This document shows positions 35,376 to 45,490 of a stretch of DNA of 64,000 nucleotides, one piece after another; the first letter of the stretch is position 1, and each line of letters begins with the position of its first letter. Location: NCBI RefSeq assembly GCF_030285365.1, contig NZ_JASVDS010000005.1, forward strand, positions 124,001-188,000, read 5' to 3'. The position numbers and the translations under genes were made by a program. The notes below the pieces were generated by a model. It made no database searches. It saw nothing but the letters and a program-made list of their open reading frames with translations, and was not told the origin of the DNA. The DNA comes from Roseateles subflavus. GTDB taxonomy: Bacteria > Pseudomonadota > Gammaproteobacteria > Burkholderiales > Burkholderiaceae_C.

Positions 35376-36438
35376 GGTCCGGCGCGGCGCCCGGGTCGAA
35401 GCCGGCCGCCGCGAAGTCACGGGCCAGACGGGCGCGCCAGGCGATCCTGTCGATGTCCGGCGCGAAGGAGGCCGCGAGGCTGTTGTCCAGCAGGCGGTGC
35501 CATTCGCGCAGGCCCAGCTGGGGCAGGGCGCGCGTGCAGGCCTCGATGTTGTCCATCAGGTAGCCGCCGAAATAGGCGGGATCGTCCGCGTTGACCGTGG
35601 CGCAGAGCCCCTCGGCGAGCAGTTGCGGCAGGGCGTGATCCTCCAGGCGCGGCACCACGCGCAGCTTCACGTTGGAGAGCGGGCAGACGGTCAGCGGCGT
35701 ACCGGCCTCCCGCAGGTGGGCGACGAGCGCCGGATCCTCGAGGCAGCGCACGCCGTGGTCGACGCGTTCGGCATGCAGGCTGCGCAGGGCGTCCCAGATG
35801 TAGGCCGGCGGCCCTTCCTCGCCCGCGTGGGCCACGCGGTGCAGGCCCAGGGCGCCGGCGGCGGCGAAGGCCATGGCGAACTGCTCGGGCGGGTGGTCTC
35901 GCTCGCTGCTGTCCAGCCCCACCCCGAGCAGATCGTCCCGCCAGGGCTTGAGCGCCTCCAGCGTGTCCAGCGCGGCTTCCTCGCTGAGATGGCGCAGGAA
36001 GCACGGGATGAGGCCGACGCTCAGGCCCAGCTCGCGGCGTGCGCGGGCGATGGCCGCGTTGAGCCCCTGCATCACGGAGGCCAGCGGCACGCCACGGTCC
36101 GTGTGGGTCTGCGGGTCGAAGAAGATCTCGCAGCGCACGCAGCCGTCGGCCCGCGCGCGCTGGAAGTAGGCCCAGGCCAGGTCCTCGAAGTCACGCGCCT
36201 GCAGCAGCACGCTGGCCCCGGCGTAATAGAGGTCGAGAAAGCTCTGGAGATCCTGGAAGTCGTAGGCTCGGCGCAGGGTGTCGACGTCAGGCCAGGGCAG
36301 GGGGATACCATGGCGGGCGGCCAGCGCGAACATCATCTCGGGCTCCAGCGTGCCCTCGATGTGCAGGTGCAGCTCGGCCTTGGGGGCGCGCCGGAGCAGG
36401 TCCAGCAGCGCGTCGGCTCGGAGGTGGTGTTCGTTCAT
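35359..36438 (-). CDS. Adenine deaminase (adenosine deaminase superfamily)
   Basis: A zinc amidohydrolase of 359 residues. The metal ligands are HLHIEGTLE at the N-terminus, HAGEE centrally (His and catalytic Glu) and DDP in NADDPAYFGGY; DHGVRCLED supplies the catalytic His. The segments EIFFDPQTHTDRG, FLRHLSEE and GLDSSERDHPPEQF are characteristic of the bacterial adenine deaminases of this fold, as in Pseudomonas PA0148, and not of adenosine deaminases. The predicted reaction is adenine to hypoxanthine in purine salvage, which fits the nearby guaB and guaA. Substrate assignment is by motif only. Confidence 0.85.
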   Translation of the reverse strand: MNEHHLRADALLDLLRRAPKAELHLHIEGTLEPEMMFALAARHGIPLPWPDVDTLRRAYDFQDLQSFLDLYYAGASVLLQARDFEDLAWAYFQRARADGCVRCEIFFDPQTHTDRGVPLASVMQGLNAAIARARRELGLSVGLIPCFLRHLSEEAALDTLEALKPWRDDLLGVGLDSSERDHPPEQFAMAFAAAGALGLHRVAHAGEEGPPAYIWDALRSLHAERVDHGVRCLEDPALVAHLREAGTPLTVCPLSNVKLRVVPRLEDHALPQLLAEGLCATVNADDPAYFGGYLMDNIEACTRALPQLGLREWHRLLDNSLAASFAPDIDRIAWRARLARDFAAAGFDPGAAPDLSPDA

Positions 36439-36504
36439 GGCGGTCCCCCAGATGCAGGAGGACAGTATGGGCGCAACGCCCGCCGCCGGGTGTGACGGTT
36501 GGCG

Positions 36505-36969
36505 TCAGTCCTTGGCGGGGCCGCCGACCTTGTGGCGCATCAGGCGGCCCTTCTCGCGTTCCCAGTCCCGCTTCTTCTCGGTCTCGCGCTTGTCGTGCTG
36601 GGCCTTGCCCTTGGCCAGCGCGATCTCGACCTTCACGCGGCCGTCCTTGTAATGCAGGTTCAGCGGGACGATGGTGTAGCCGCGCTGTTCCACCTTGCCG
36701 ATGAGGCGGCGGATCTGCTCCTTCTTCATCAGGAGCTTGCGGGTGCGGTCGGCCAGCGGGCTGACGTGGGTGGACGCCGTGCGCAGCGGGTTGATGCGGC
36801 AGCCGATGAGGAAGAGCTCGCCGTCCTTGATCAGCACATAGCCGTCGGGCAGTTGCACCTGGCCCTCGCGGATGGCCTTGACCTCCCAGCCCTCGAGCAC
36901 GATGCCGGCTTCGTACTGCTCTTCAATGTGGTACTCGAATCGGGCGCGGCGGTTTTCAGCGATGGACAT
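36505..36969 (-). CDS. smpB: SsrA-binding protein SmpB
   Basis: SmpB of 154 residues, the partner of tmRNA in rescuing stalled ribosomes. The beta-barrel core has [28 protein letters not shown], and the C-terminal basic helix ([27 protein letters not shown]), which reads the empty mRNA channel, is intact. The tmRNA gene (ssrA) is not in this window. It is divergent from ratA, 46 bases away, a common arrangement in betaproteobacteria. A good ribosome-binding site is not obvious. Confidence 0.96.
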   Translation of the reverse strand: MSIAENRRARFEYHIEEQYEAGIVLEGWEVKAIREGQVQLPDGYVLIKDGELFLIGCRINPLRTASTHVSPLADRTRKLLMKKEQIRRLIGKVEQRGYTIVPLNLHYKDGRVKVEIALAKGKAQHDKRETEKKRDWEREKGRLMRHKVGGPAKD

Positions 36970-36998
36970 GGAGGCTCATTCGGGCCGCGGGCGGCCAA

Positions 36999-37004
36999 TA
37001 CAAT
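36999..37004 (+). promoter_or_regulatory. -10-like TACAAT before ratA
   Basis: The hexamer lies 11 bases before the ratA ATG with no Shine-Dalgarno sequence between, predicting a leader of only about 3-5 bases. Confidence 0.4.
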
Positions 37005-37015
37005 CCCGTCATTGT

Positions 37016-37471
37016 ATGAAGCATGTGAAGAAGTCCGTTCTGCTCTGGTACACGCCCCAGGAAATGCACGACCTGGTGACGGCCATCCCGCGCTACCCCG
37101 AGTTCCTGCCCTGGTGCGACCGCGCCGAGGTGCTGGAGACGCACGAGGACGGCGTGACGGCGCGCGTGGGCCTGTCGATCGCCGGCGTGCGGCAGTCCTT
37201 CTCCACGCGCAACACGCACGATGGGCACGAGCGCGTGGCCATGCGCCTGGTCGACGGCCCGTTCTCGGTGCTCGAAGGCGACTGGACCTTCATCCCGCTG
37301 GCGAGCGCGCCGGGGCAGGCGCCGCAGGCCTGCAAGGTGGAGTTCGAGCTGCACTACGCCTTCTCCAGCACAGCCCTCGAGGCGGTGGTGAGCCCGGTGT
37401 TCGATCGCATCGCCGCGACCTTCGTGGATTCATTCGTGAAGCGCGCCGAGGTGGTCTATGGCCCCCGCTGA
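37016..37471 (+). CDS. ratA: RatA/COQ10-like START-domain protein
   Basis: A START/polyketide-cyclase-like protein of 151 residues. The pattern KSVLLWYTPQEMHDLVTAIPRYPEFLPWC and the late HYAFSSTALEAVVSPVFDRIA match the RatA/UPF0083 family and eukaryotic Coq10, which binds ubiquinone. In E. coli RatA is reported to bind 50S subunits; a chaperone role for quinone is also discussed. The ATG is close to a -10-like element and lacks a ribosome site. It overlaps rnfH by 14 bases. Confidence 0.9.
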   Translation: MKHVKKSVLLWYTPQEMHDLVTAIPRYPEFLPWCDRAEVLETHEDGVTARVGLSIAGVRQSFSTRNTHDGHERVAMRLVDGPFSVLEGDWTFIPLASAPGQAPQACKVEFELHYAFSSTALEAVVSPVFDRIAATFVDSFVKRAEVVYGPR

Positions 37472-37811
37472 GGCTGGATCCGTGCGCGTCGAGCTGGTCT
37501 GGAGCCCGCGACCGGGCTGCGTGTGCGCCGAGCGCCTGACGCTGACGCCGGGCAGCTCGGTGGCGCAGGCGCTGGCGGCCTCGCCGCGCTTTGCCGATGA
37601 TCGCCCGGGGCTGGAGGCCGCGGGGGCATTGGTGGTCGGCGTCTGGGGGCGCGTGCAGGCGCTGGAGACGGTGCTGCGCGAGGGCGATCGCGTGGAGGTC
37701 TACCGCCCGCTCACGGTGGATCCGAAGGAGGCGCGACGCCAGCGCTACCGGGCCACAGGGCGGCGCATCGTCTCGCGCCATCGGCCGCTGGGCAACAAGT
37801 CCGGCACCTGA
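37458..37811 (+). CDS. rnfH: RnfH/RatB family ubiquitin-like protein
   Basis: A small beta-grasp protein of 117 residues (RnfH/UPF0125). VRVELVWSPRPGC and LREGDRVEVYRPLTVDPKEARRQR are the family signatures. The function is unclear; it commonly lies beside ratA and smpB, as here. The gene starts inside ratA, so the two are coupled. A GGCGCC-AAG-GGCGCC hairpin follows just after the stop but has no T-run. Confidence 0.92.
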   Translation: MAPAEAGSVRVELVWSPRPGCVCAERLTLTPGSSVAQALAASPRFADDRPGLEAAGALVVGVWGRVQALETVLREGDRVEVYRPLTVDPKEARRQRYRATGRRIVSRHRPLGNKSGT

Positions 37812-37900
37812 AACGACAACGGCGCCAAGGGCGCCGTGGGTCTTCCGGAAGGGGCGGCTGGCGGGGGGGCGGGCATCGCTGCCCTGCGGCCGCCAGAGCT

Positions 37901-38431
37901 TCAGCGGCAGTCGCTCTTGATCACACCCTGCACGCGCTCGCGTTCGGCGGCGCGCTGCTTGTCATCCATGAAGCTCTGCTCGCCGGCCTCGTTCATGGTG
38001 GCGACACGCGTGCCCGCGTCCAGCAGGGTCAGGTTGTGACGGGCGCGGACGCAGTTCTCGGCCCGCGCGGTGGCCAGCTTTTTCTCGTCCTCGGCCTTGC
38101 GGGCCTGTGCCTGCTCAGCCTCCTTCTTGGCCTTGCCCTGCTGCTCGCCTTCCTTCTTGGCCGTGGCCTGGGCGGCGGCGTTGGCAGAGGCTGCGGCCGC
38201 TGCACTGGCGGCCGCCGCCTGTGCCGAGCCGTAGGGCACGACGGTGGTGCGCACGCCGGGCGGACGCAGCAGCACGTCCTTCTCGGGCACGCTGGCGGGG
38301 GGCGGGAGGTCGCTGTACTGAACCTTGCCGCTGGCGTCCTTCCATTTCCATTGCGCCTCGGCGGCCGGGCCGAACAGCACCAGCGCGCTCAGGGTGAGCA
38401 GCTGAAAGAGGGGGGAGAGGCGCAACGACAT
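37901..38431 (-). CDS. DUF4124 domain-containing secreted protein
   Basis: A protein of 176 residues with a signal peptide (LTLSALVLFGPAAEAQ), a DUF4124 module (WKWKDASGKVQYSDLPPPASVP, about 25-50) and a long Ala/Lys/Glu/Gln-rich helical part (about 70-130) that may be a coiled coil. Two cysteines near the C-terminus (ENCVRARHN and the final DCR) could form a disulfide. The function is unknown; such proteins are common in Burkholderiales. The Met chosen gives a compact signal peptide, and an in-frame ATG seven codons earlier is possible. It converges with rnfH. Confidence 0.82.
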   Translation of the reverse strand: MSLRLSPLFQLLTLSALVLFGPAAEAQWKWKDASGKVQYSDLPPPASVPEKDVLLRPPGVRTTVVPYGSAQAAAASAAAAASANAAAQATAKKEGEQQGKAKKEAEQAQARKAEDEKKLATARAENCVRARHNLTLLDAGTRVATMNEAGEQSFMDDKQRAAERERVQGVIKSDCR

Positions 38432-40218
<1,787 letters not shown>

Positions 40219-40296
40219 GCCGGCAAGCGGATGACAGGGGCGACGCAGGTCGCCCCTGCTTTCATTCCGGCCCCGCCGCCGCCAAGAGCCCAAGCC

Positions 40297-41571
40297 ATGT
40301 CCGTGTCTGAAACTCCCGCCCCCGTTCCCAAGACCGAGCGCCAGGCCGGGATGCTGTTCATCATGATCGCCGTGCTGATCGACATGATCAGCATCGGCCT
40401 CATCATCCCGGTGCTGCCGCCGCTGGTGGGCACCTTCGCCCGCACGCCGGCCGAGCACAACCTGGCCTACCTGGCGGTGGCCTTCGCCTTTGGCATCGCC
40501 AACTTCTTCGGCTCGCCCATCCTGGGCTCGCTGTCCGACCGCTACGGCCGCCGGCCGGTGATGCTCATCGGCTTCTGCGGCCTGGCGCTGAGCTTCTTCG
40601 TCACCGCGACCGCCACCGCCTTGTGGATGCTGGTGGCCGTGCGCCTGGTCAGCGGCGCGATGCAGGCCAATGCCGCCGTCGCCAACGCCTACGTGGCCGA
40701 CATCAGCGCGCCGGAAGAACGCGCCAAGCGCTTCGGCATGCTGGGCGCGGCCTTCGGCATGGGCTTCATCCTCGGGCCGGCCATGGGCGGCATCCTGGGT
40801 GACATCAACCTGCACCTGCCCTTCTTCGTGGCGGGCACGCTGGCGCTGGTGAACTGGCTGTACGGCTTCTTCGTGCTGCCGGAGTCGCTCAAGCCCGAGC
40901 TCCGCCGCCCCTTCGAATGGCGCAAGGCCAATCCCGTGAGCGCGCTCAGCCGGCTGGGTCAGCTCAAGGGCGTCGGCGGGCTGGTCTTCGTGCTGGGCCT
41001 GAGCGGCCTGGCACAGCTCATCCTGCACAGCAGCTGGGTGCTCTACACCACGCACAAGTTCGGCTGGGGCCCGAAGGCCAACGGCCTGTCGCTGTTCGCG
41101 GTGGGCGTGATGTCGGTCATCGTGCAGGGCTTCCTGATGCCCCGCCTGCTGAAGGCCTTCCCGGCGCACAAGCTCGTCATGTGGGGCCTGGCGTCCTCGG
41201 TGCTCACCAACACCTTCTGGGGCTGGGCCACCGAGGGCTGGATGATGTTCGTGCCCATCGTCGTCAACGTGCTGGGCTTCGCCGCCGGCACGGCGCTGCA
41301 GAGCCTCATCTCCAACGCGGCGGATGCGCGTACCCAGGGCGAGACCATGGGCGCGGTGTCGTCCCTCAACAGCGTGATGGCGGTGCTGGCGCCCGTGATC
41401 GGCCCCGGCCTGATGTACCTCGTCTCCGACGTGCCGCCGACCGACTGGCTGGCCGGCGCACCCTTCTATTTCTGTGCCGCGCTGCAGGCACTGTCCCTGT
41501 TCTTCGCCTGGCGCCATTTCGCGCGGGCCACCCCTTCGGCCAGCGCTGCCCCGGCGCCGGCCGGCCACTGA
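40297..41571 (+). CDS. TetA-like MFS efflux transporter
   Basis: A membrane protein of 424 residues with twelve predicted helices, in the TetA/TCR group of drug:H+ antiporters. Motif A appears as GSLSDRYGRRPVML in the loop after TM2, and the motif C region as GAAFGMGFILGPAMGGILGD in TM5, as expected for exporters. The cytoplasmic loop between helices 6 and 7 is short (PELRRPFEWRKANPVSAL). The substrate is unknown, and placement between guaB and guaA hints at purines or their analogues but does not prove it. It is only 78 bases after guaB and 12 bases before guaA. Confidence 0.88.
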   Translation: MSVSETPAPVPKTERQAGMLFIMIAVLIDMISIGLIIPVLPPLVGTFARTPAEHNLAYLAVAFAFGIANFFGSPILGSLSDRYGRRPVMLIGFCGLALSFFVTATATALWMLVAVRLVSGAMQANAAVANAYVADISAPEERAKRFGMLGAAFGMGFILGPAMGGILGDINLHLPFFVAGTLALVNWLYGFFVLPESLKPELRRPFEWRKANPVSALSRLGQLKGVGGLVFVLGLSGLAQLILHSSWVLYTTHKFGWGPKANGLSLFAVGVMSVIVQGFLMPRLLKAFPAHKLVMWGLASSVLTNTFWGWATEGWMMFVPIVVNVLGFAAGTALQSLISNAADARTQGETMGAVSSLNSVMAVLAPVIGPGLMYLVSDVPPTDWLAGAPFYFCAALQALSLFFAWRHFARATPSASAAPAPAGH

Positions 41572-41583
41572 GTGAGCACCACC

Positions 41584-43188
41584 ATGCATGACAAAGTCCT
41601 GATCCTCGACTTCGGCTCCCAGGTCACCCAGCTGATCGCCCGCCGCGTCCGTGAGGCCCATGTCTACTGCGAGATCCATCCGAACGACGTCTCGGATGAC
41701 TTCATCCGCAGCTTCGCGCCCAAGGCCATCATCCTGTCCGGCAGCCATGCGTCGACTTACGAGGACCACGAGCTGCGCGCGCCGCAGGCCGTGTGGGATC
41801 TGGGCGTTCCCGTGCTGGGCATCTGCTACGGCATGTTCACGATGACCGTGCAGCTGGGCGGCCAAGTGGAGGCCAGCGACCACCGCGAGTTCGGCTACGC
41901 CGAGGTCCGGGCCCACGGCCACACGAAGCTGCTGGACGGCCTGCAGGACTTCGTCACGCCGGAAGGCCACGGCATGCTCAAGGTCTGGATGAGCCACGGC
42001 GACAAGGTCACCGCGCTGCCCCCGGGCTTCACGCTGATGGCCTCCACGCCCAGCTGCCCGATCGCCGGCATGGCCAACGAGGCCAAGCGCTACTACGCCG
42101 TGCAGTTCCACCCGGAAGTGACCCACACCGTGCAGGGCCATGCGCTGCTGACCCGCTTCGTGCGGGACATCGCCGGCTGCAAGGGCGACTGGGTCATGGG
42201 CGGTTACATCGAGGAAGCCGTGCAGAAGATCCGCGAGCAGGTGGGTGACGAGGAAGTCATCCTCGGCCTGTCCGGTGGCGTGGACTCCAGCGTGGCCGCG
42301 GCCCTGATCCACCGTGCCATCGGTGACCAGCTCACCTGCGTCTTCGTCGACCACGGCCTGCTGCGCCTGAACGAGGGCGACATGGTCATGGACATGTTCG
42401 AGGGCAAGCTGCACGCCAAGGTGATCCGCGTGGATGCCAGCGAGCTCTTCCTCGGCCAGCTCACCGGCGTCACCGACCCGGAGAAGAAGCGCAAGATCAT
42501 CGGCGGCCTGTTCGTCGATGTGTTCAAGGCGGAGGCCGAGAAGCTCAAGGCCAGCGGCCAGGGCCACAAGGGCGCCACCTTCCTGGCGCAGGGCACGATC
42601 TACCCTGACGTGGTCGAGAGCGGCGGCACCAAGACCAAGAAGGCCACGACCATCAAGAGCCACCACAACGTGGGCGGCCTGCCGGAGCAGCTGGGCCTGA
42701 AGCTGCTGGAGCCGCTGCGCGAGCTGTTCAAGGACGAGGTCCGCGAGCTGGGCGTGGCCCTGGGCCTGCCGCCCGAGATGGTCTACCGGCATCCCTTCCC
42801 GGGTCCGGGCCTGGGTGTGCGCATCCTGGGCGAGGTGAAGAAGGACTACGCCGACCTGCTGCGCCGTGCCGATGCCATCTTCATCGAGGAGCTGCGCAAC
42901 TGGAAGGACGAGGCCACGGGCAAGACCTGGTACGACCTCACCAGCCAGGCCTTCACCGTCTTCCTGCCGGTCAAGAGCGTGGGCGTGATGGGCGACGGCC
43001 GCACCTACGACTACGTGGTGGCCCTGCGCGCCGTGCAGACCAGCGACTTCATGACCGCCGACTGGGCCGAGCTGCCTTATGGCCTGCTGAAGAAGGTGTC
43101 GGGCCGCATCATCAACGAGGTGCGCGGGATCAACCGCGTCACCTATGACGTCTCGTCCAAGCCGCCCGCGACCATCGAGTGGGAGTGA
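41584..43188 (+). CDS. guaA: GMP synthase (glutamine-hydrolysing) GuaA
   Basis: GuaA of 534 residues converts XMP, ATP and glutamine to GMP. The N-terminal class I amidotransferase domain has the nucleophile in GICYGMF (Cys81) and [11 protein letters not shown] (His, Glu). The ATP-pyrophosphatase domain starts with the PP-loop [11 protein letters not shown], and the dimerisation domain ends [13 protein letters not shown] four codons upstream is possible, but the ATG gives the family N-terminus. A strong terminator follows, so guaB-MFS-guaA appears to be one unit. The accessory liv block starts beyond it. Confidence 0.97.
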   Translation: MHDKVLILDFGSQVTQLIARRVREAHVYCEIHPNDVSDDFIRSFAPKAIILSGSHASTYEDHELRAPQAVWDLGVPVLGICYGMFTMTVQLGGQVEASDHREFGYAEVRAHGHTKLLDGLQDFVTPEGHGMLKVWMSHGDKVTALPPGFTLMASTPSCPIAGMANEAKRYYAVQFHPEVTHTVQGHALLTRFVRDIAGCKGDWVMGGYIEEAVQKIREQVGDEEVILGLSGGVDSSVAAALIHRAIGDQLTCVFVDHGLLRLNEGDMVMDMFEGKLHAKVIRVDASELFLGQLTGVTDPEKKRKIIGGLFVDVFKAEAEKLKASGQGHKGATFLAQGTIYPDVVESGGTKTKKATTIKSHHNVGGLPEQLGLKLLEPLRELFKDEVRELGVALGLPPEMVYRHPFPGPGLGVRILGEVKKDYADLLRRADAIFIEELRNWKDEATGKTWYDLTSQAFTVFLPVKSVGVMGDGRTYDYVVALRAVQTSDFMTADWAELPYGLLKKVSGRIINEVRGINRVTYDVSSKPPATIEWE

Positions 43189-43235
43189 GGCAGCGCCCGC
43201 GCTGACGCCGCACGGCGGCGTCGGCCCGGTCCCAG

Positions 43236-43264
43236 AGGAGAGCCCCCGGGCTCTCCTTTTTTTT
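43236..43264 (+). terminator. Terminator of guaA
   Basis: A 10-bp stem (AGGAGAGCCC with GGGCTCTCCT) with a CC loop runs into eight Ts. Confidence 0.93.
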
Positions 43265-43622
43265 GCCCGATTCCGGGCCTGGATGCCGCCCGCTCCGGGC
43301 CCGGGAGGGGCAAGAATGGGCATAAATACCGCGGACCAGTCGCAGGCCGATCTCACGCCACCAGGCGGGCTGGCGCTGCCCGGGATCGGACCGACCCCGT
43401 GCATCACAGCCCGACGAGATGGGCGCGATCCTGCAGGTCGGCGCGGATGTTCGGGTAAGTACCTGTCAACATTCACAGTGCATGGATTTGCCGAATTCAT
43501 TATATTTATCATCATAAATTAATGAGTGAGGCCCGACATGCCGCTTTCGACAGTCCAGGGTGCCCAGGTGGGGCGGTCCCGTGCCGCTGCCGTGTCGCGC
43601 CTTTGCCGGCGGGCGGTCCGCC
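43265..43622. other. Intergenic region between guaA and livH
   Basis: The stretch after the guaA terminator is GC-rich at first and turns AT-rich from about 43450 to 43525, unusual for this genome. It holds the near-palindrome and the small leader ORF listed separately, and presumably the liv promoter (TATATT and TAAATT-like hexamers around 43500-43520), which cannot be set precisely. Confidence 0.6.
43498..43524. promoter_or_regulatory. AT-rich 27-bp near-palindrome upstream of the liv operon
   Basis: CATTA-T-ATTTAT, a CATC spacer and ATAAAT-TAATG form two nearly perfect inverted arms with a single unpaired T. It lies 14 bases before the leader ORF and is a strong candidate operator, most simply for the GntR/FadR-type regulator at the end of the operon. 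Confidence 0.55.
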
Positions 43623-43630
43623 ATGCTTGA
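43538..43630 (+). CDS. Short leader ORF overlapping livH
   Basis: A 30-codon ORF starts with ATG behind a good GTGAGG ribosome site and ends in a TGA that overlaps the fourth to eighth bases of livH (ATGCTTGA). The peptide (beginning MPLSTVQGAQVGR, ending CRRAVRHA) is basic and has no known domain. livH itself has a poor ribosome site, so this ORF may feed ribosomes to livH by reinitiation. It is not supported by homology, so the case rests on signals and geometry only. Confidence 0.5.
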   Translation: MPLSTVQGAQVGRSRAAAVSRLCRRAVRHA

Positions 43631-44480
43631 GATCGCCGTCTATGCGCTGAGCCGCGGCGCGCTCTATGCGCTGGTGGCCGTGGGCTTCGTGCTGGTGTTC
43701 TCGGTGGGCGGCGTGCTCAATCTCGCCCACGGCACGCTCTTCATGCTCGGCGGCTACTTCACCCACTTCTTCTATGAGCGCGTCCTGGGCGGTCGCTGGC
43801 TCGGGCTGGCCATCACCCTGGCCGTGCTGGCCGTGTGCCTGCTGTCCGCGCTTCTGCACCGGACCCTGCTTCAGCGGCGGCCGCAGTCCACGTCGTATGC
43901 GATGGTGATGACGCTGTCCGTGGCGCTGTTCATCGAACAGGCACTGCGTCTGGCCTTCGGCTCGAGTGCGACGGCCGTGCCGTCCCTGCTGCCTGGCAGC
44001 GACACCTGGCTGGGTGTCCGGCTGCTGCGCCTGGAGGTGCTCCTGCTGCCGCTGTCCCTGGCCCTGCTGGCCGGCCTCGGCGCCTTTCTCCGCTTCAGCC
44101 GCCACGGCCGCGCGCTCGTCGCCGTCGCCCAGAACCGCCAGGGCGCGGCGCTGGTGGGCATCGACGCCTCGGCCGTGCTCACGGGCACGCTGGTGCTCTC
44201 CGCGGGGCTCGCGGCGCTGGCGGGCGCGGTGGTGGCGCCGCTCATCACGGTCGTCCCGACCCTCTGGGCCTACTGGCTCGTCAAGGCCTTCGCCGTTGCC
44301 ATCCTGGGCGGCCTGGGCAGCCTGCCGGGAGCTGTGATGGCAGCCTTCCTGCTGAGCCTGGCCGAGGTGCTGACCACCTTCGCGCTCTCGGACCAGTACG
44401 CCGACCTCGTGGCGCTGCTCGTCATCGTGTCGGTGCTGGTGCTGCGGCCCTCTGGGTTGATCGCGCGGAGAAGCGCATGA
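43623..44480 (+). CDS. Branched-chain amino acid-type ABC permease, LivH-like
   Basis: A membrane permease of 285 residues with about eight helices. LVFSVGGVLNLAHGTLFMLGGYF and AVAQNRQGAALVGIDA (the cytoplasmic coupling loop) are signatures of the LivH subfamily of HAAT transporters, and AFAVAILGGLGSLPGAV lies near the end. The start is set by the first hydrophobic helix and by overlap with the leader ORF. The stop overlaps livM (ATGA). The cognate substrate is not necessarily a branched-chain amino acid; HAAT family members also take amides, urea and aromatic acids. Confidence 0.9.
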   Translation: MLEIAVYALSRGALYALVAVGFVLVFSVGGVLNLAHGTLFMLGGYFTHFFYERVLGGRWLGLAITLAVLAVCLLSALLHRTLLQRRPQSTSYAMVMTLSVALFIEQALRLAFGSSATAVPSLLPGSDTWLGVRLLRLEVLLLPLSLALLAGLGAFLRFSRHGRALVAVAQNRQGAALVGIDASAVLTGTLVLSAGLAALAGAVVAPLITVVPTLWAYWLVKAFAVAILGGLGSLPGAVMAAFLLSLAEVLTTFALSDQYADLVALLVIVSVLVLRPSGLIARRSA

Positions 44481-45490
44481 GGCGCCCAGGACGTCCCACC
44501 GTGTTCGACGGTCGCTCAGGCGGGTACCTGTTGCTCGTCATGGCGGTGCTGGCCGCGGTGGCGGCAGCGTGTTTCGGCACCAGCATCTACCTGCATGAGG
44601 TCCTGATCGTGGCCGTGCTGCACGCCCAGTACGCCGCCAGCTGGGACCTGTTCAGCGGCCCCACCGAGCTCGACAACTTCGGTCACGCCCTGTTCATCGG
44701 CATGGCCGCCTATGGTTCGGCCCTGCTGGGCCGGCACCTCGGGCTCTCACCATGGCTGTCCGTGCCGGCGGGCGCCGTGGCGGCGGCCCTGCTCGGTGCG
44801 GCCATTGGCGGCCTGACGCTGCGCTTGCGCGGCCCGTACTTCTCTCTGGCGACCCTCGCCTGCGCGGCGGTGGGCTTCAAGCTGGCCTATCTGCTGTCCG
44901 GTGTGACGGGCGGGGAGGAGGGCCTGTCCGGCTTGCGCTCCTTCACCGGGGAGGCCCGCAGCGACCTGCTCGTCTGCCTGCTCTTCTTCTCGATGAGCAT
45001 GGGCGCCATGCTGGCCTTCCAGCGCTCGCGGCGGGGGCTGATCCTGCGAGCCACACGCCACAACGAGGAGGCGGCACAGGCCTGCGGGCTGGACACCGCC
45101 CGCTGCAAGGTCGAGGCCTTCACGCTCAGCGGTTTCCTCGCCGGCATCGGAGGCGGGCTGCATGGTCACACGCAGATGCAGGTGAATCCGGAGTTGCTGG
45201 CCGGCAGCCTGTGCGTGCTGGTCGTGCTGCTGGCCACCATCGGGGGGCGAGGCACGCTGGTCGGGCCGGCGCTCGCGGCCGCGACCCTGACCCTCGTCAA
45301 CGAGGGCCTGCGCGCCGCCGAGCCCTACCGGGCCCTCCTCTTCACCGGCCTGCTGATTGCCCTGGTCTGCCTGTTCCCCGACGGCCTGGCCGCTGCCGTA
45401 CGTCGGGTGGTCGGCCCGGGTCGCGCCGCGGCCGGCCGTGCTGGCGCCCACCCCCACGACCACGAGCACGACATCCGGGAGGCCTCATGA
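44477..45490 (+). CDS. Branched-chain amino acid-type ABC permease, LivM-like
   Basis: The second permease, 337 residues, with about nine helices. FGHALFIGMAAYGSALLGRHLG, LRLRGPYFSLATLACAAVGFK and the coupling loop ATRHNEEAAQACGLDTARCKVEAF are LivM signatures. The C-terminal tail after the last helix is short and rich in His and Asp (HPHDHEHD), a possible metal-binding patch that is not usual for LivM. It overlaps livH and livG by four bases at each end. Confidence 0.9.
   Translation: MRRPGRPTVFDGRSGGYLLLVMAVLAAVAAACFGTSIYLHEVLIVAVLHAQYAASWDLFSGPTELDNFGHALFIGMAAYGSALLGRHLGLSPWLSVPAGAVAAALLGAAIGGLTLRLRGPYFSLATLACAAVGFKLAYLLSGVTGGEEGLSGLRSFTGEARSDLLVCLLFFSMSMGAMLAFQRSRRGLILRATRHNEEAAQACGLDTARCKVEAFTLSGFLAGIGGGLHGHTQMQVNPELLAGSLCVLVVLLATIGGRGTLVGPALAAATLTLVNEGLRAAEPYRALLFTGLLIALVCLFPDGLAAAVRRVVGPGRAAAGRAGAHPHDHEHDIREAS

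Noticed and set aside
36970..37015. tmRNA (ssrA) next to smpB
   Set aside because: Only 46 bases separate smpB and ratA, and no tRNA-Ala-like ends or tag ORF are visible nearby.
37816..37836. Terminator after rnfH
   Set aside because: GGCGCC-AAG-GGCGCC forms a hairpin but no T-run follows on either strand.
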